NCBI RefSeq assembly: GCF_001908205.1
Contig: NZ_LGHL01000130.1
Coordinates: 1-35,245, forward strand
DNA length: 35,245 bases
DNA from: Bradyrhizobium sp. NAS80.1
GTDB taxonomy: Bacteria; Pseudomonadota; Alphaproteobacteria; Rhizobiales; Xanthobacteraceae
Reading direction: 5' to 3'
Within the stretch, counting starts at the first letter, position 1; each line of letters opens with the position of its first letter. This document shows positions 7,486-15,420 of the stretch, piece by piece. Under the pieces are notes generated by a model, which had not been told where the DNA came from, searched no databases, and was given only the letters and a program-made list of their open reading frames with translations. Made by a program: the position numbers and the translations under genes.

Positions 7486-7905
7486 TCATTCGGACACGGC
7501 AAGGACAGTAAGTCCCTTGGCTTCGCCGCCGGGCGCCTGGAAATCAATCCGCTGTCCCGCAGACAGCCCAATAAGGGCGGCTCCGACGGGCGTGAGGATC
7601 GAGACGCGATTGCGTTCGATGTTCGCCTCGTGCGGATAGACCAGCACGATTGTTCGGGTCGCGCCAGATTCCTCGTCCCGGTAGGTCGCCTCGGAGCCCA
7701 TCCTGATGACGCCATGCAAATCCGTTTCGGTCGGGACCACAGTCGCACGGTCCAGTTCCCGAGCCAGAAACTGAGCGACACGTGGAAAGAGCTCCATCGT
7801 TGAGTCCGCGAGCGAGGTGAGGCGCCGCAGATCGCCTTCACTGACCCTGATTGATGGAAGCGCAAGCTCTTTGTTGCCGGCGACATTCGTTTCAAGATTG
7901 TTCAA
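7486..7905 (-). CDS. Rnk-like nucleoside diphosphate kinase regulator (GreA/GreB C-terminal domain)
   Basis: A 139-residue protein. The N-terminal helical part (ALPSIRVSEGDLRRLTSLADS, FLARELDRATVV) resembles the Rnk N-terminus. The C-terminal half is a GreA/GreB-type domain (VIRMGSEATYRDEESGATRTIVLVYP, SILTPVGAALIGLSAGQRIDF), with SILTPVGAALIGL as the signature. Rnk binds RNA polymerase near the secondary channel but lacks the Gre coiled coil that stimulates cleavage; the same is true here. Translation probably starts at TTG (7905) because AAAGGAGA lies just upstream and no in-frame ATG is near. It follows the paralogue at 7924-8394 by 18 bases, so the two form an operon. Confidence 0.85.
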   Translation of the reverse strand: MNNLETNVAGNKELALPSIRVSEGDLRRLTSLADSTMELFPRVAQFLARELDRATVVPTETDLHGVIRMGSEATYRDEESGATRTIVLVYPHEANIERNRVSILTPVGAALIGLSAGQRIDFQAPGGEAKGLTVLAVSE

Positions 7906-7923
7906 TGTGCTTCTCCTTTCTTG

Positions 7924-8394
7924 TTAGGCGGCCGTCGGTCCCGGATCATCGCCAGGCGATGATGGTCTCGCTGTCGTGCCACGCCGAAACAAGGGCACTA
8001 CATTCGGCCCCGATTGGCTCACACTCTGCACCGTTACGAGGTTGAGGCATCCTCCGACGGAGTAGGGCATCCGATCGCCCTCTCGCAGCCCGAGAAGGGC
8101 CGCGCCTAGCGGCGACAGAACCGAGACGCGCGAGGGATCCTGCGAACATTCGTCGGGCCAGACCAGTTGCACGGTTCGGGATGGAACACCCCAGTTTATC
8201 CAGTACGTGACCCATGATCCGAGGGTGACCACGGATGCGACCTCGCTTGCTTCGTCGGGTATGATTTTGGCCCGGTCGATTTCGCCTGCGAGGAAGATCC
8301 CGGTCGCGTCCCCCTGTTGAGCCGCGACGCGTGCGAGCTTTTCCAGGCGGGGATAATCGGATGCGGCGAGTGCGATTTTCGGAAGCGGCTGCAC
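7924..8394 (-). CDS. Second Rnk-like (GreA/GreB C-terminal domain) protein
   Basis: A 156-residue paralogue of the next gene. It has an Rnk-like N-terminus (LPKIALAASDYPRLEKLARVAAQQ, FLAGEIDRAKIIPDE) and a GreA/GreB C-terminal domain (VVTLGSWVTYWINW, RTVQLVWPDE, SVLSPLGAALLGLREGDRMPY). The final 35 residues are a Pro/Ser/Arg tail absent from the partner. I chose GTG at 8394 because AGAAGGAG (8401-8408 on the other strand) sits 6 bases upstream. The frame stays open upstream to 8541, but that extension has no family similarity and covers two dyads that look like leader structure. Two adjacent Rnk-like genes suggest subfunctionalised polymerase regulators; this is inference. Confidence 0.82.
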   Translation of the reverse strand: MQPLPKIALAASDYPRLEKLARVAAQQGDATGIFLAGEIDRAKIIPDEASEVASVVTLGSWVTYWINWGVPSRTVQLVWPDECSQDPSRVSVLSPLGAALLGLREGDRMPYSVGGCLNLVTVQSVSQSGPNVVPLFRRGTTARPSSPGDDPGPTAA

Positions 8395-8419
8395 GGCAAA
8401 CTCCTTCTGCTTCAACGAG

Positions 8420-8433
8420 CCGACCTTGGTCGG
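8420..8433. promoter_or_regulatory. Perfect dyad upstream of the Rnk-like operon
   Basis: CCGACCTTGGTCGG is a perfect 14-bp palindrome, 25 bases before the GTG start of the first Rnk-like gene. On the minus strand TTGACT lies immediately upstream, so the dyad would occupy the promoter spacer, as an operator often does. No good -10 box is evident. Confidence 0.3.
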
Positions 8434-8450
8434 TAAGTCAAAAAGCTTGG

Positions 8451-8482
8451 AAAAGAGCCCGGACGGCGCGACAGCCGTCCGG
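8451..8482 (-). terminator. Terminator-like hairpin upstream of the Rnk-like operon
   Basis: Arms 8459-8467 and 8474-8482 (CCGGACGGC and GCCGTCCGG) form a perfect 9-bp GC stem with a 6-base loop. On the minus strand it is followed by GCTCTTTTCC, an intrinsic-terminator arrangement pointing at the Rnk-like genes. No minus-strand gene is recognised just upstream, so it may be an attenuator or a remnant. Confidence 0.4.
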
Positions 8483-8739
8483 CTAACCGCCTGCTTGAAG
8501 GCGACCGGCGTGCAGACCAAACCGCGCAATGCGCGGATCAATGTCGACGAAATAGGTCATGACAAGATCAAGTATAGGTATCGGTTGCTCCAGATGCATT
8601 GCGGCGAAACCGCGCAGCCTGGAAAGGACGTTGTCATGTTTGTTCAATGCCGGAAGCCAAACAGCTACCGAAGCGTCTACCGAGAGCTATGCTCTAACAG
8701 AGAATCGATCGAACGCCGTCAAAGCGCTCGTCGGCGGGT

Positions 8740-8770
8740 CCCGGATTGCGCTGCGCTCGATCCGGGCTAC
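8740..8770. repeat. Short palindromic repeat (CCCGGAT/ATCCGGG)
   Basis: CCCGGAT (8740-8746) and ATCCGGG (8760-8766) enclose TGCGCTGCGCTCG and continue into CTAC. The same unit occurs at 9251-9284. It is a dispersed Bradyrhizobium-type palindrome in the gap before the DUF1801 gene. Confidence 0.6.
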
Positions 8771-8811
8771 AAATCACGCGTCTTGCACTTCGTTAGTGAA
8801 CGGAGACCAGT

Positions 8812-9237
8812 GTGACTGCGCCGCCGCTGCCGCGCGAGGTGAACCGTGCCTTCGGCGCCCTCCCGGCGCCGATCGGCAAGCGGCTGCTTCAGGTGCGCGA
8901 CCTGATCTTCGCGACCGCCGCGGCGCATGAGGGTGTCGGCCGGATCACAGAGACGCTGAAATGGGGCGAGCCTGCTTACCTGACCGATGAGACCGGCAGC
9001 GGCAGCACGATTCGACTCGGGCGTGTGAAGGACTCCGAGCAGGCCGCCATTCTGTTCAACTGCAAGACGACGCTGGTCGACACGTTCCGCGAGCGCTTTC
9101 CCGATCAGTTCGAATACCGGCAGACCCGGGCTTTGCTGTTGCCTGTGTCGGGCAAGCTGCCGAAGCAGGAGCTCACGGTCTGCCTGTCGCTGGCGCTGAC
9201 CTACCATCTCGATCGGCGGGCCAAGAGAACGCGATAG
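8812..9237 (+). CDS. DUF1801 domain protein
   Basis: A 141-residue soluble protein of the DUF1801 (YdhG-like) family. It has an N-terminal helical segment (LPAPIGKRLLQVRDLIFATAAAHEGVG) and the family core (ITETLKWGEPAYLT, STIRLGRVKDSEQAAILFNCKTTLVDTFRERFPD). ETLKWGEPAY is the recognisable signature of this fold. No catalytic residues are defined for the family and I do not assign a function. The GTG at 8812 is favoured by CGGAGA 5-6 bases upstream. It stands alone between palindromic repeats and converges on the DUF882 gene. Confidence 0.82.
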   Translation: MTAPPLPREVNRAFGALPAPIGKRLLQVRDLIFATAAAHEGVGRITETLKWGEPAYLTDETGSGSTIRLGRVKDSEQAAILFNCKTTLVDTFRERFPDQFEYRQTRALLLPVSGKLPKQELTVCLSLALTYHLDRRAKRTR

Positions 9238-9250
9238 TAGTTGCGAACTT

Positions 9251-9284
9251 GTAGCCCGGATTTCGCTTCGCTTATCCGGGCTAC
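9251..9284. repeat. Palindromic repeat with 11-bp perfect arms
   Basis: GTAGCCCGGAT (9251-9261) and ATCCGGGCTAC (9274-9284) are exact inverted arms around TTCGCTTCGCTT. It is the same family as the copy at 8740. It sits between the convergent DUF1801 and DUF882 stops, where it could act as a two-way transcription barrier. Confidence 0.7.
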
Positions 9285-9321
9285 GAGATTGAATTCCTGG
9301 AAACGAGGAGGGCGATCAGTC

Positions 9322-10938
9322 TCAGCGCAACGCGGCCGTCCGCACGACGAACGACGTCGTCTCGAGCTTCGCTGTGGCGGAGCCCGAGAAGTTTTCGCAG
9401 GACAGGCCCTGCATCGGATCGTCGACAAAGCCCATCGCGATCACGGTCTGCGGCTTCACGAAATAGCCACGCAGCGCAACCGTATCGAGCTCGCCCATCA
9501 GCGTTACCGACATCGCGCGGCTGGCGCTCGGCGACAGCATCGCGATCTTGAGCCAGACGCTCTCACCTTTGGCCGCAGAGAGGCGCGTCGCGGTCGCGAC
9601 CTTACCATCGACGCTCTTGCCGACGACCGTGTTGATCTCGGTCGCGGGCGCAAGGCCGCGGGTCGCGGCTGCGGGGCGAGCCGCGTGCGGGATAGGCGCG
9701 GAGGCGGCGACGACTTTGGCGCGGTCGACCGGGGAGGCGGAGGCCGGCGCGTAGGCCAGCGCCTGATAGGCCGCATTGGAGACGCTTGCGGTCGGCTGCG
9801 GATCGGTGGCGGCGGCGAGCGCCTGGCGGGCCTTCAGCGCGGCGATTTGGGCCGGCGTCGCCTGCTGCGGCGTGGCCGGGACATCGTCCCAGAAGCCGCG
9901 GGCATTGATGATGTCGGTTGGGGTCTCCGGCTTGCCGGCCGTCGGCTTGTCAGCCACGGGCGCCGGCTTCGGCTTGGGCGGCGCAGCGACCTGCGCATCG
10001 GCCGAGGCGAGCTGGAGCGCAGCAGCGATTTGCGGCTTGGCGCGCGGCGTCGGCACCGGATCGGCGGGCTTGGCTGCGGCGGCGACCACGGTCGGTGCGG
10101 ACGGTTTCGTGGCGACGGCGCCCTCGTCATCCTCGTCGCTGCTCGCCGCGGCCGGAGTCGACTTGCCCTTGAACAGGGCGGCGAAGAAATTCAGCTTGCC
10201 GCCGGCGTCGTCGCCGTTGCCGCGCCGCTCGATGTCGGCCTTGGCGAGCTCATAACCCTTCAGCGGCACGCCGTCGGTCGGCACGTGCACCGTGCGGCCG
10301 TCCGGGAACACGCGGGCGAGCTGGTCATGCGTCATGCGCGGCCAGTGCCGGATGCTGCCGGTGTCGAGGTGCACGAAGGGCGAGCCGGAGGTCGGATAGA
10401 AGCCGACGCCGCCGCGCTGCAGGCGCAGGCCGGCGAAGCGGATCTGCTCCAGCGGCACGCCCGGAATGTAGAAGTCCATCGCATGCCCCAGCATGTGCTG
10501 GCTGAAGCGCGCCACGCCGGAGGAGCGGCGGCGGAGCATGGCGTTGGTGGCGGGGGAGCGGTAGGAGGAGATGATCTGGATCGGCTGCTTGCCGTCGACG
10601 TCGCGATAGACTTCCCAGAGGATGTCGAAGAGGTGACGGTCCATGACCGTCTCGTCCTGGGTGCGCCAGTCGCGCAGGAAGTGGTTGAGCTGCTTCAGCG
10701 CCGCTTCGTCGTAGCGGCCGTCGCGCTTGAAGGTGACGGTGAGGTCTTCGCCGGAATGGGTGTGGTGGAAGGATAGCGTCTTGGTTTCGTTCAGCGCAGC
10801 GGCGTTATGAACAGAACCTGCGGCGGCAAGTAGTAATACGGAAGCGAGGCCGATCCGGGATCCGGCCTTCATTCCCGCATGGGACAACGACAGCACCGCA
10901 AATTGGCGTGCGAGACCAGTCAGCACGTTAGAGCCCAC
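9322..10938 (-). CDS. M15-type peptidase (DUF882, YcbK-like) with long linker and C-terminal domain
   Basis: A 538-residue exported protein. A hydrophobic segment (residues 29-48, IGLASVLLLAAAGSVHNAAA) serves as signal or anchor. Residues about 50-210 are a DUF882/M15-like zinc peptidase domain with SQHMLGHAMD (Ser146, His148, Asp155) and FVHLDTG (His190, Asp192), the expected metal and catalytic positions for cleaving peptidoglycan peptides. Residues about 240-400 are an Ala/Pro/Lys-rich disordered linker (PKPKPAPVADKP). The last 100 residues form a compact unassigned domain (WLKIAMLSPSASRAMSVTLMG, LRGYFVKPQTVIAMGF). It starts at GTG 10938. Downstream of the L,D-transpeptidase gene on the same strand, it points to a cell-wall remodelling pair. 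Confidence 0.85.
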   Translation of the reverse strand: MGSNVLTGLARQFAVLSLSHAGMKAGSRIGLASVLLLAAAGSVHNAAALNETKTLSFHHTHSGEDLTVTFKRDGRYDEAALKQLNHFLRDWRTQDETVMDRHLFDILWEVYRDVDGKQPIQIISSYRSPATNAMLRRRSSGVARFSQHMLGHAMDFYIPGVPLEQIRFAGLRLQRGGVGFYPTSGSPFVHLDTGSIRHWPRMTHDQLARVFPDGRTVHVPTDGVPLKGYELAKADIERRGNGDDAGGKLNFFAALFKGKSTPAAASSDEDDEGAVATKPSAPTVVAAAAKPADPVPTPRAKPQIAAALQLASADAQVAAPPKPKPAPVADKPTAGKPETPTDIINARGFWDDVPATPQQATPAQIAALKARQALAAATDPQPTASVSNAAYQALAYAPASASPVDRAKVVAASAPIPHAARPAAATRGLAPATEINTVVGKSVDGKVATATRLSAAKGESVWLKIAMLSPSASRAMSVTLMGELDTVALRGYFVKPQTVIAMGFVDDPMQGLSCENFSGSATAKLETTSFVVRTAALR

Positions 10939-11137
10939 CCAGTCGACGAGCGTTCAAAATGGACTCTCCCGCCAACCCCGTAGCGCGCGAAAGAGGATGA
11001 ACGCATTCTTAAAGCAAGAAGGTTAATTCGAGGTTGACCTTCCCGCCCCCAAACCAAGTCAGGATATGATCCTAAACGGTTGAGTGTGGCAAAAAAACGC
11101 CCGCTGCCCGAGGGCAGGTGGAGAATGGTTAAACGTT

Positions 11138-11177
11138 AAGCGCCCCCCATCCAGGGGATGAGGGCGCTGATTTTATT
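11138..11177 (-). terminator. Hairpin after the L,D-transpeptidase gene
   Basis: AGCGCCC with CATCC on one side and GGATG with GGGCGCT on the other form a strong, slightly bulged stem (about 11139-11168). ATTTTATT flanks it on the + side and TTAACGTTTAACC on the - side. It begins about 50 bases after the transpeptidase stop and separates it from the DUF882 gene. Confidence 0.5.
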
Positions 11178-11218
11178 GCAGATTTTCATGAAACAGGTCG
11201 CCGGGGCCGAGCCGGGCC

Positions 11219-13450
11219 TCAGCGGGTAAACACCCGCTGCTGCGGACGGCGGCCGACGGGAGCCGGCTGCGGGGTCGGCGCCCCGAACAGCCGCTCGAAG
11301 AAATTCGGGCCTGACGAGCCGAAGCCGCCGCCATTATTGGCCACCGCCACGCCAGACGGAAGCGTCGTTGCCGGGCGCGAATAGCTCGGCTGGGAATGCG
11401 CAACGATGGCCTCGAGGTCCTTGCCGCGGTTGTTCTTCAGGATGTTGATCATGGTCGCATCGCGGCCATAGACGTCCTTGCGGAATTGCAGCTTGCCGCC
11501 ATCGTCCACGAACGCGGTCTGGTAGGTGAGGTTCACCGGGATCGGCGTCGGGAATTTCAGGTCGATCTCGCTCTTGCCGTACATGCTGCGCACGCGCTCT
11601 GGCGTGTACTTCTCGTTCGGCATGGCGATGTTGAGCAGAACGGACGCGTACTGGTCCGGGTTCTGCACGCGCATGCAGCCATGGCTGAAGGCGCGATCTT
11701 CCTTGCCGAACAGGTTTTTGTCCGGCGTGTCGTGCTGATAGACTAGGAACTTGTTCGGGAAGTTGAAGCGGATGCGGCCGAGCGCGTTGGCTTCACCGGG
11801 CGGCTGCGAGATGTGCACCGAGCCGTCGCGGTTCTGTTCGAGCTTGAGGCCCATGCGCTGCAGCACGGTCGGGTCCTGCTGAAGCGCCGGCAGGTACTCG
11901 TTGTAGACGATCGAGGGCGGCACGTTCCAGGTCGGATTGACCGTGATGTACTTCATCGTCTCGGTGAGCAGCGGCGTCGCATGCGTGCCCGGCTTGCCGG
12001 TGACGACGCGGGTGGTCCAGACCTGCTCGCCGCGCTGCATGACCTTCAGCGTATAGTCGGGAATGTTGAGGATGACATAGGCATCGCCCAGCGAAGGCGC
12101 GCCGAGGTCGCGCGGCAGCCACCGCCAGCGCTCCATGTTCACCAACACCACGTCGATCTGCTTGTCGCGCTTCGGTGTGTTCAGCGCCTTGACGGTCTTG
12201 TCGTCGAGAATGCCGGTGGCCTTCATTTCGGCACCGTTCTGGAATTTGCGCACGGCTTCGGCGACGGTTGCGTCGTAGCGGGTGTCGCTCGCATTCTCGG
12301 TAATGCCGAGCTTGGCGCGGAGCTGCGGCACGCGCGGATCCTCGACGACGACCTCGGCCTGCTTCTTGCCGCGGGCCGGGATGTACTTCAGCGCCGGGCC
12401 GTCGGCGATCTCGATCGCCGGACCGTCGCCCTGGCCGCGGAGCTGTGCGAGCTTCGCCTTCAGCTCCTTGTAGAGCTTCTGCGGCGGGTTGTAGCTGTCG
12501 AGCGCAGCGGAGGCATCGGCAGCGGTCGTGACCTTGGTGAGCACCTCGCTCGGATCGACCGGATGCTCGGGATAGAGGATGTCGGCGCTGACCTGCGACC
12601 AGTGCATGCGGCCGCTCTGGGCCTGCCGCGCATAGTCGAACATGCTGGCGGTGAGCTTCAACTCGGCATCGGCGAGCGCATCGGGCGTGGTCGCCGCAGC
12701 GAAATCCGGCACCGGATAGTCGCTCGCGTTGAGGCCGTCGGAGGCCGCATCCTTCAGCCGCGCGATCACGCCCTTCGCCGCGGCCGTCAGGCTGCCGCCC
12801 TGAGTCCAGACCGGCGCGAAGTCGCGTGCACCGTAAAACTTCTCGACGGCGGCGCGCTCGTTCTTGCGGTCGAAATGGCGCGAGGTCTTCGCGCCGATAA
12901 TGTCCTTCAGCTTGTCGGCGACCGGCTGGTCGGCGGCGGGAACGTTGCTCGCGGCCTTCACGGGCTCGGTGGCCGGCTCCTTGGCGATCTCCTTCGGCGG
13001 CTCGGCCGGAGCCGCTGCAGTGGCGGGCGCTGCGGGGGCGGCCGGCGTTGCAGTCGCAGTGTCGGCCTTCGCGGGCTCGGCCGTCGCCGGTTCGGTCTTG
13101 GCCGTCTCGCTCTTCGGCGCCTCGGTGGCGGGCGTGGTCGCGACGTCGGAAGGCTTGGTCTCGACCGTGTCGGCGGCCGGTGCGGCGCCGGCCTGCACTG
13201 GTTGCTTGGCAGGCTCTGACGCGGAGTCATGAACCGTCGCGGTGGTGTCGAGCTTGATGTCGGATGCGGTCGGAGGCGGGACGTTGGCCGGCTCGGGGCG
13301 CGGGATTGCGGCTTCGATCGCGAGTTCGGCGGCGCTGCTGCGTGCCTGATCCTGCGCCAGGGCTGAGCTGGCCGATACCGTGAGGAAGGTCGCCGCGACC
13401 GTCATCAAGACGCGGTCAAAGCCTGCACGGTGGTTCAAACAGTCACGCAT
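11219..13450 (-). CDS. Murein L,D-transpeptidase (YcbB-like, YkuD domain)
   Basis: A 743-residue periplasmic enzyme that forms 3-3 peptidoglycan cross-links or attaches proteins to murein. A signal peptide covers about residues 1-32 (VLMTVAATFLTVSASSALAQ). Residues 33-180 are an Ala/Pro/Glu/Lys-rich low-complexity stretch. A scaffold domain and a peptidoglycan-binding segment follow (RYDATVAEAVRKFQNGAEMKATGILDDKTVKALN). The YkuD catalytic domain holds YQHDTPDKNLFGKEDRAFSHGCMRV with nucleophile Cys592 and His590. The order matches E. coli YcbB/LdtD but with a longer N-terminus. GAGGGG precedes the ATG at 13450. Same strand as the DUF882 peptidase, 280 bases apart with a hairpin between, so probably separate transcripts. 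Confidence 0.93.
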   Translation of the reverse strand: MRDCLNHRAGFDRVLMTVAATFLTVSASSALAQDQARSSAAELAIEAAIPRPEPANVPPPTASDIKLDTTATVHDSASEPAKQPVQAGAAPAADTVETKPSDVATTPATEAPKSETAKTEPATAEPAKADTATATPAAPAAPATAAAPAEPPKEIAKEPATEPVKAASNVPAADQPVADKLKDIIGAKTSRHFDRKNERAAVEKFYGARDFAPVWTQGGSLTAAAKGVIARLKDAASDGLNASDYPVPDFAAATTPDALADAELKLTASMFDYARQAQSGRMHWSQVSADILYPEHPVDPSEVLTKVTTAADASAALDSYNPPQKLYKELKAKLAQLRGQGDGPAIEIADGPALKYIPARGKKQAEVVVEDPRVPQLRAKLGITENASDTRYDATVAEAVRKFQNGAEMKATGILDDKTVKALNTPKRDKQIDVVLVNMERWRWLPRDLGAPSLGDAYVILNIPDYTLKVMQRGEQVWTTRVVTGKPGTHATPLLTETMKYITVNPTWNVPPSIVYNEYLPALQQDPTVLQRMGLKLEQNRDGSVHISQPPGEANALGRIRFNFPNKFLVYQHDTPDKNLFGKEDRAFSHGCMRVQNPDQYASVLLNIAMPNEKYTPERVRSMYGKSEIDLKFPTPIPVNLTYQTAFVDDGGKLQFRKDVYGRDATMINILKNNRGKDLEAIVAHSQPSYSRPATTLPSGVAVANNGGGFGSSGPNFFERLFGAPTPQPAPVGRRPQQRVFTR

Positions 13451-13796
13451 TGTGTCGCACCCCTCGGGTGAACTGTCCCTCGTGGAACAGCTTAGTTATC
13501 GCCATTGAGCTTCGGCTAAATCGCGCCGGCCTTTCGAAAGTTGCACGCCTGCACGCAACGACGCATACGTAGACGATATACAGGCCCCGTTTTTGCAGCC
13601 AGCGCTACCCGGGACAACTCGCGACAAACTGACTTCAAGAAAGCCCGTTTGCAACGGATGTGCGCCTTCCGCACTCGCTTTTCCCTGTGTCTGTCACTTC
13701 CAAGTCACGGTTCACGTCGCAGCCAAATTTCGCCGTAATGCAAAGGGTTTGCGGCCGCGGGGGGCCAGTCACGCGACCCCCCCGTTCGCATGAGAC
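13451..13796. other. Non-coding gap upstream of the L,D-transpeptidase gene
   Basis: No credible gene is seen. It should hold the minus-strand promoter of the transpeptidase gene near 13451-13560. A short GTTGC/GCAAC dyad lies at 13540-13559. At its far end CGGGGGG (about 13758-13764) and CCCCCCG (13778-13784) could form a hairpin just downstream of the NtrC-type gene stop, without a following T-run. Confidence 0.4.
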
Positions 13797-15293
13797 TCAG
13801 TGCGTCTCCTCACCGCTTTTCCCGCCATGCCCGGGAACCCCGGCTTCGTCGAGTTTGCGGTAGAGCGTGGACCGGCCGATTTTGAGGCGGCGGGCGACCT
13901 CGGACATCTGTCCGCGATAATGCGAGATCGCGAAGCGGATGATCTCGTTCTCCATATCTTCCAGCGCGCGGACATCGCCGGTCGGGGTCAGCATGGAGAG
14001 GGATCCCGCCAAGGGCAGCGGCGCGATCGGAATTTCACCACCTGAGACCACCGAGGGCGCCGCGATCGGCTCAAGCATCAGCGGCGCGGTTGGAATGTCC
14101 GTTGCGGGATGCGGCTGCGAGGTGAGGAGGGGGAAGTCGTCGAGGCCAAGCTGGTCGCCGTCGCTCATGACCACGGCGCGATAAACTGCGTTTTCGAGCT
14201 GGCGGATGTTGCCGGGCCAGTCGAGCTGGGCGAGGTGCGCCACGGCCTCGCCGCTGATGCCGGAGATCGGGCGGTTCTCCTCGGCGGCAAAACGCGCCAG
14301 GAAATGCCGGAGCAGATGCGGGATGTCCTCGCGCCGGGCCCGCAGCGAGGGAATCGTCAGCGGCAGCACGTGCAGGCGATAGAACAGGTCCTCGCGGAAA
14401 TGCCCCTGCTTCACCCGTTCCAACAGCTTGCGGTTGGTCGCGGAGACGATCCGGACGTCGACCTTGACCGGCTTGCGGCCGCCGACCGCCTCGACCGCGC
14501 CTTCCTGGAGCGCGCGGAGCAGCTTGACCTGCGCGGTCAGCGGCAGCTCGCTGACCTCGTCCAGAAACAACGTGCCGCCATGGGCTTCGACGAACTTGCC
14601 GGTGTGCCGTTCGGTGGCACCGGTGAAAGCGCCCTTCTCGTGGCCGAACAGGATGGACTCGACGAGGTTGTCGGGGATCGCACCGCAATTGACCGCGACG
14701 AAGGGTTTTGACTTGCGCTCGCCGCTGCCATGGATGGCGCGCGCGAACATCTCCTTGCCGACGCCGGACTCGCCCTCGATCAACACAGGGATCGAGGAGT
14801 TAGCGGCCTTCTGCGCGGCGCGCATCACGCCCGCCATCGCCTCGGCGCGCGTGATGATGTCGGAGAAGGTCAGCCGGCCCTCGCGGCTGTGACGGATGCG
14901 CTGCAATTCGCCCTTGAGCGCCGAGGCGTTGAGCGCGTTGCGCAAGGAGACCTGAAGCCGCTCTACGCCGACCGGCTTGACCACGAAATCCGCCGCACCC
15001 GCGCGCATCGCCGAGATCACGTTGTCGATGCCGCCATGGGCGGTCTGCACGATGACGGGGACGCTGAGGCCAGCTTCGCGGATTTTCGCCAGCACGCCCA
15101 TACCGTCGAGGCCGGGCATCACGAGATCGAGGATGACGGCGTCGATGGCTGGCGCATCGGGGGCGGTGAGGGCGGCGATCGCGGCGTCGCCGGACTCCAC
15201 GACGACCGTCTCATAGCCGCATTTCTGCACCATGTTCTCGACCAGCCGGCGGGCTACGGCGTCATCGTCGGCAATCAAAATACTGGCAGCCAT
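13797..15293 (-). CDS. NtrC-type sigma-54-dependent response regulator
   Basis: A 498-residue protein with a receiver domain (residues 4-120; acidic Asp10/Asp11, phospho-acceptor Asp56 in VILDLVMPG, Lys in VVKPVG), a sigma-54 interaction AAA+ domain (about 143-375; Walker A GESGVGKE 174-181, GAFTGA 221-226, Walker B TLFLDEVSEL 241-250, and NRKLLERVKQGHFREDLFYRL), and a C-terminal Fis-type helix-turn-helix (ENEIIRFAISHYRGQMSEVARRLKIGRSTLYRKL). All residues for phosphorylation, ATP hydrolysis and sigma-54 contact are present. No histidine kinase is adjacent, so it is an orphan regulator here. A Pro/Ala-rich linker of about 60 residues joins AAA+ and HTH. It is divergent from pepF. Confidence 0.95.
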   Translation of the reverse strand: MAASILIADDDAVARRLVENMVQKCGYETVVVESGDAAIAALTAPDAPAIDAVILDLVMPGLDGMGVLAKIREAGLSVPVIVQTAHGGIDNVISAMRAGAADFVVKPVGVERLQVSLRNALNASALKGELQRIRHSREGRLTFSDIITRAEAMAGVMRAAQKAANSSIPVLIEGESGVGKEMFARAIHGSGERKSKPFVAVNCGAIPDNLVESILFGHEKGAFTGATERHTGKFVEAHGGTLFLDEVSELPLTAQVKLLRALQEGAVEAVGGRKPVKVDVRIVSATNRKLLERVKQGHFREDLFYRLHVLPLTIPSLRARREDIPHLLRHFLARFAAEENRPISGISGEAVAHLAQLDWPGNIRQLENAVYRAVVMSDGDQLGLDDFPLLTSQPHPATDIPTAPLMLEPIAAPSVVSGGEIPIAPLPLAGSLSMLTPTGDVRALEDMENEIIRFAISHYRGQMSEVARRLKIGRSTLYRKLDEAGVPGHGGKSGEETH

Positions 15294-15420
15294 GGTGTTC
15301 CCCGCACGCTACTACTATCTGTCTCGAATCGGGGCACTCTGGCCGAAGCCGATTAACGCACTCTTAAACCTTGGTGCCCCCGCCCGCCGTCGCGATTGTT
15401 GAACACAGGTTTCCCACACA

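Noticed and set aside
8395..8541. N-terminal extension of the second Rnk-like protein
   Set aside because: The frame is open but unlike Rnk, while GTG 8394 has an ideal ribosome site 6 bases upstream; the extension covers leader dyads.
8559..8930. A 123-codon plus-strand frame before and into the DUF1801 gene
   Set aside because: It crosses a palindromic repeat and overlaps the DUF1801 start in another frame; no family or ribosome site.
9241..10776. A 511-codon plus-strand open frame opposite the DUF882 gene
   Set aside because: Arg/Gly-rich and without motifs; the minus strand has the signal segment and M15 motifs.
11813..13219. A 468-codon plus-strand open frame opposite the L,D-transpeptidase gene
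   Set aside because: Mirror frame; the minus-strand gene has the SHGCMRV catalytic motif.
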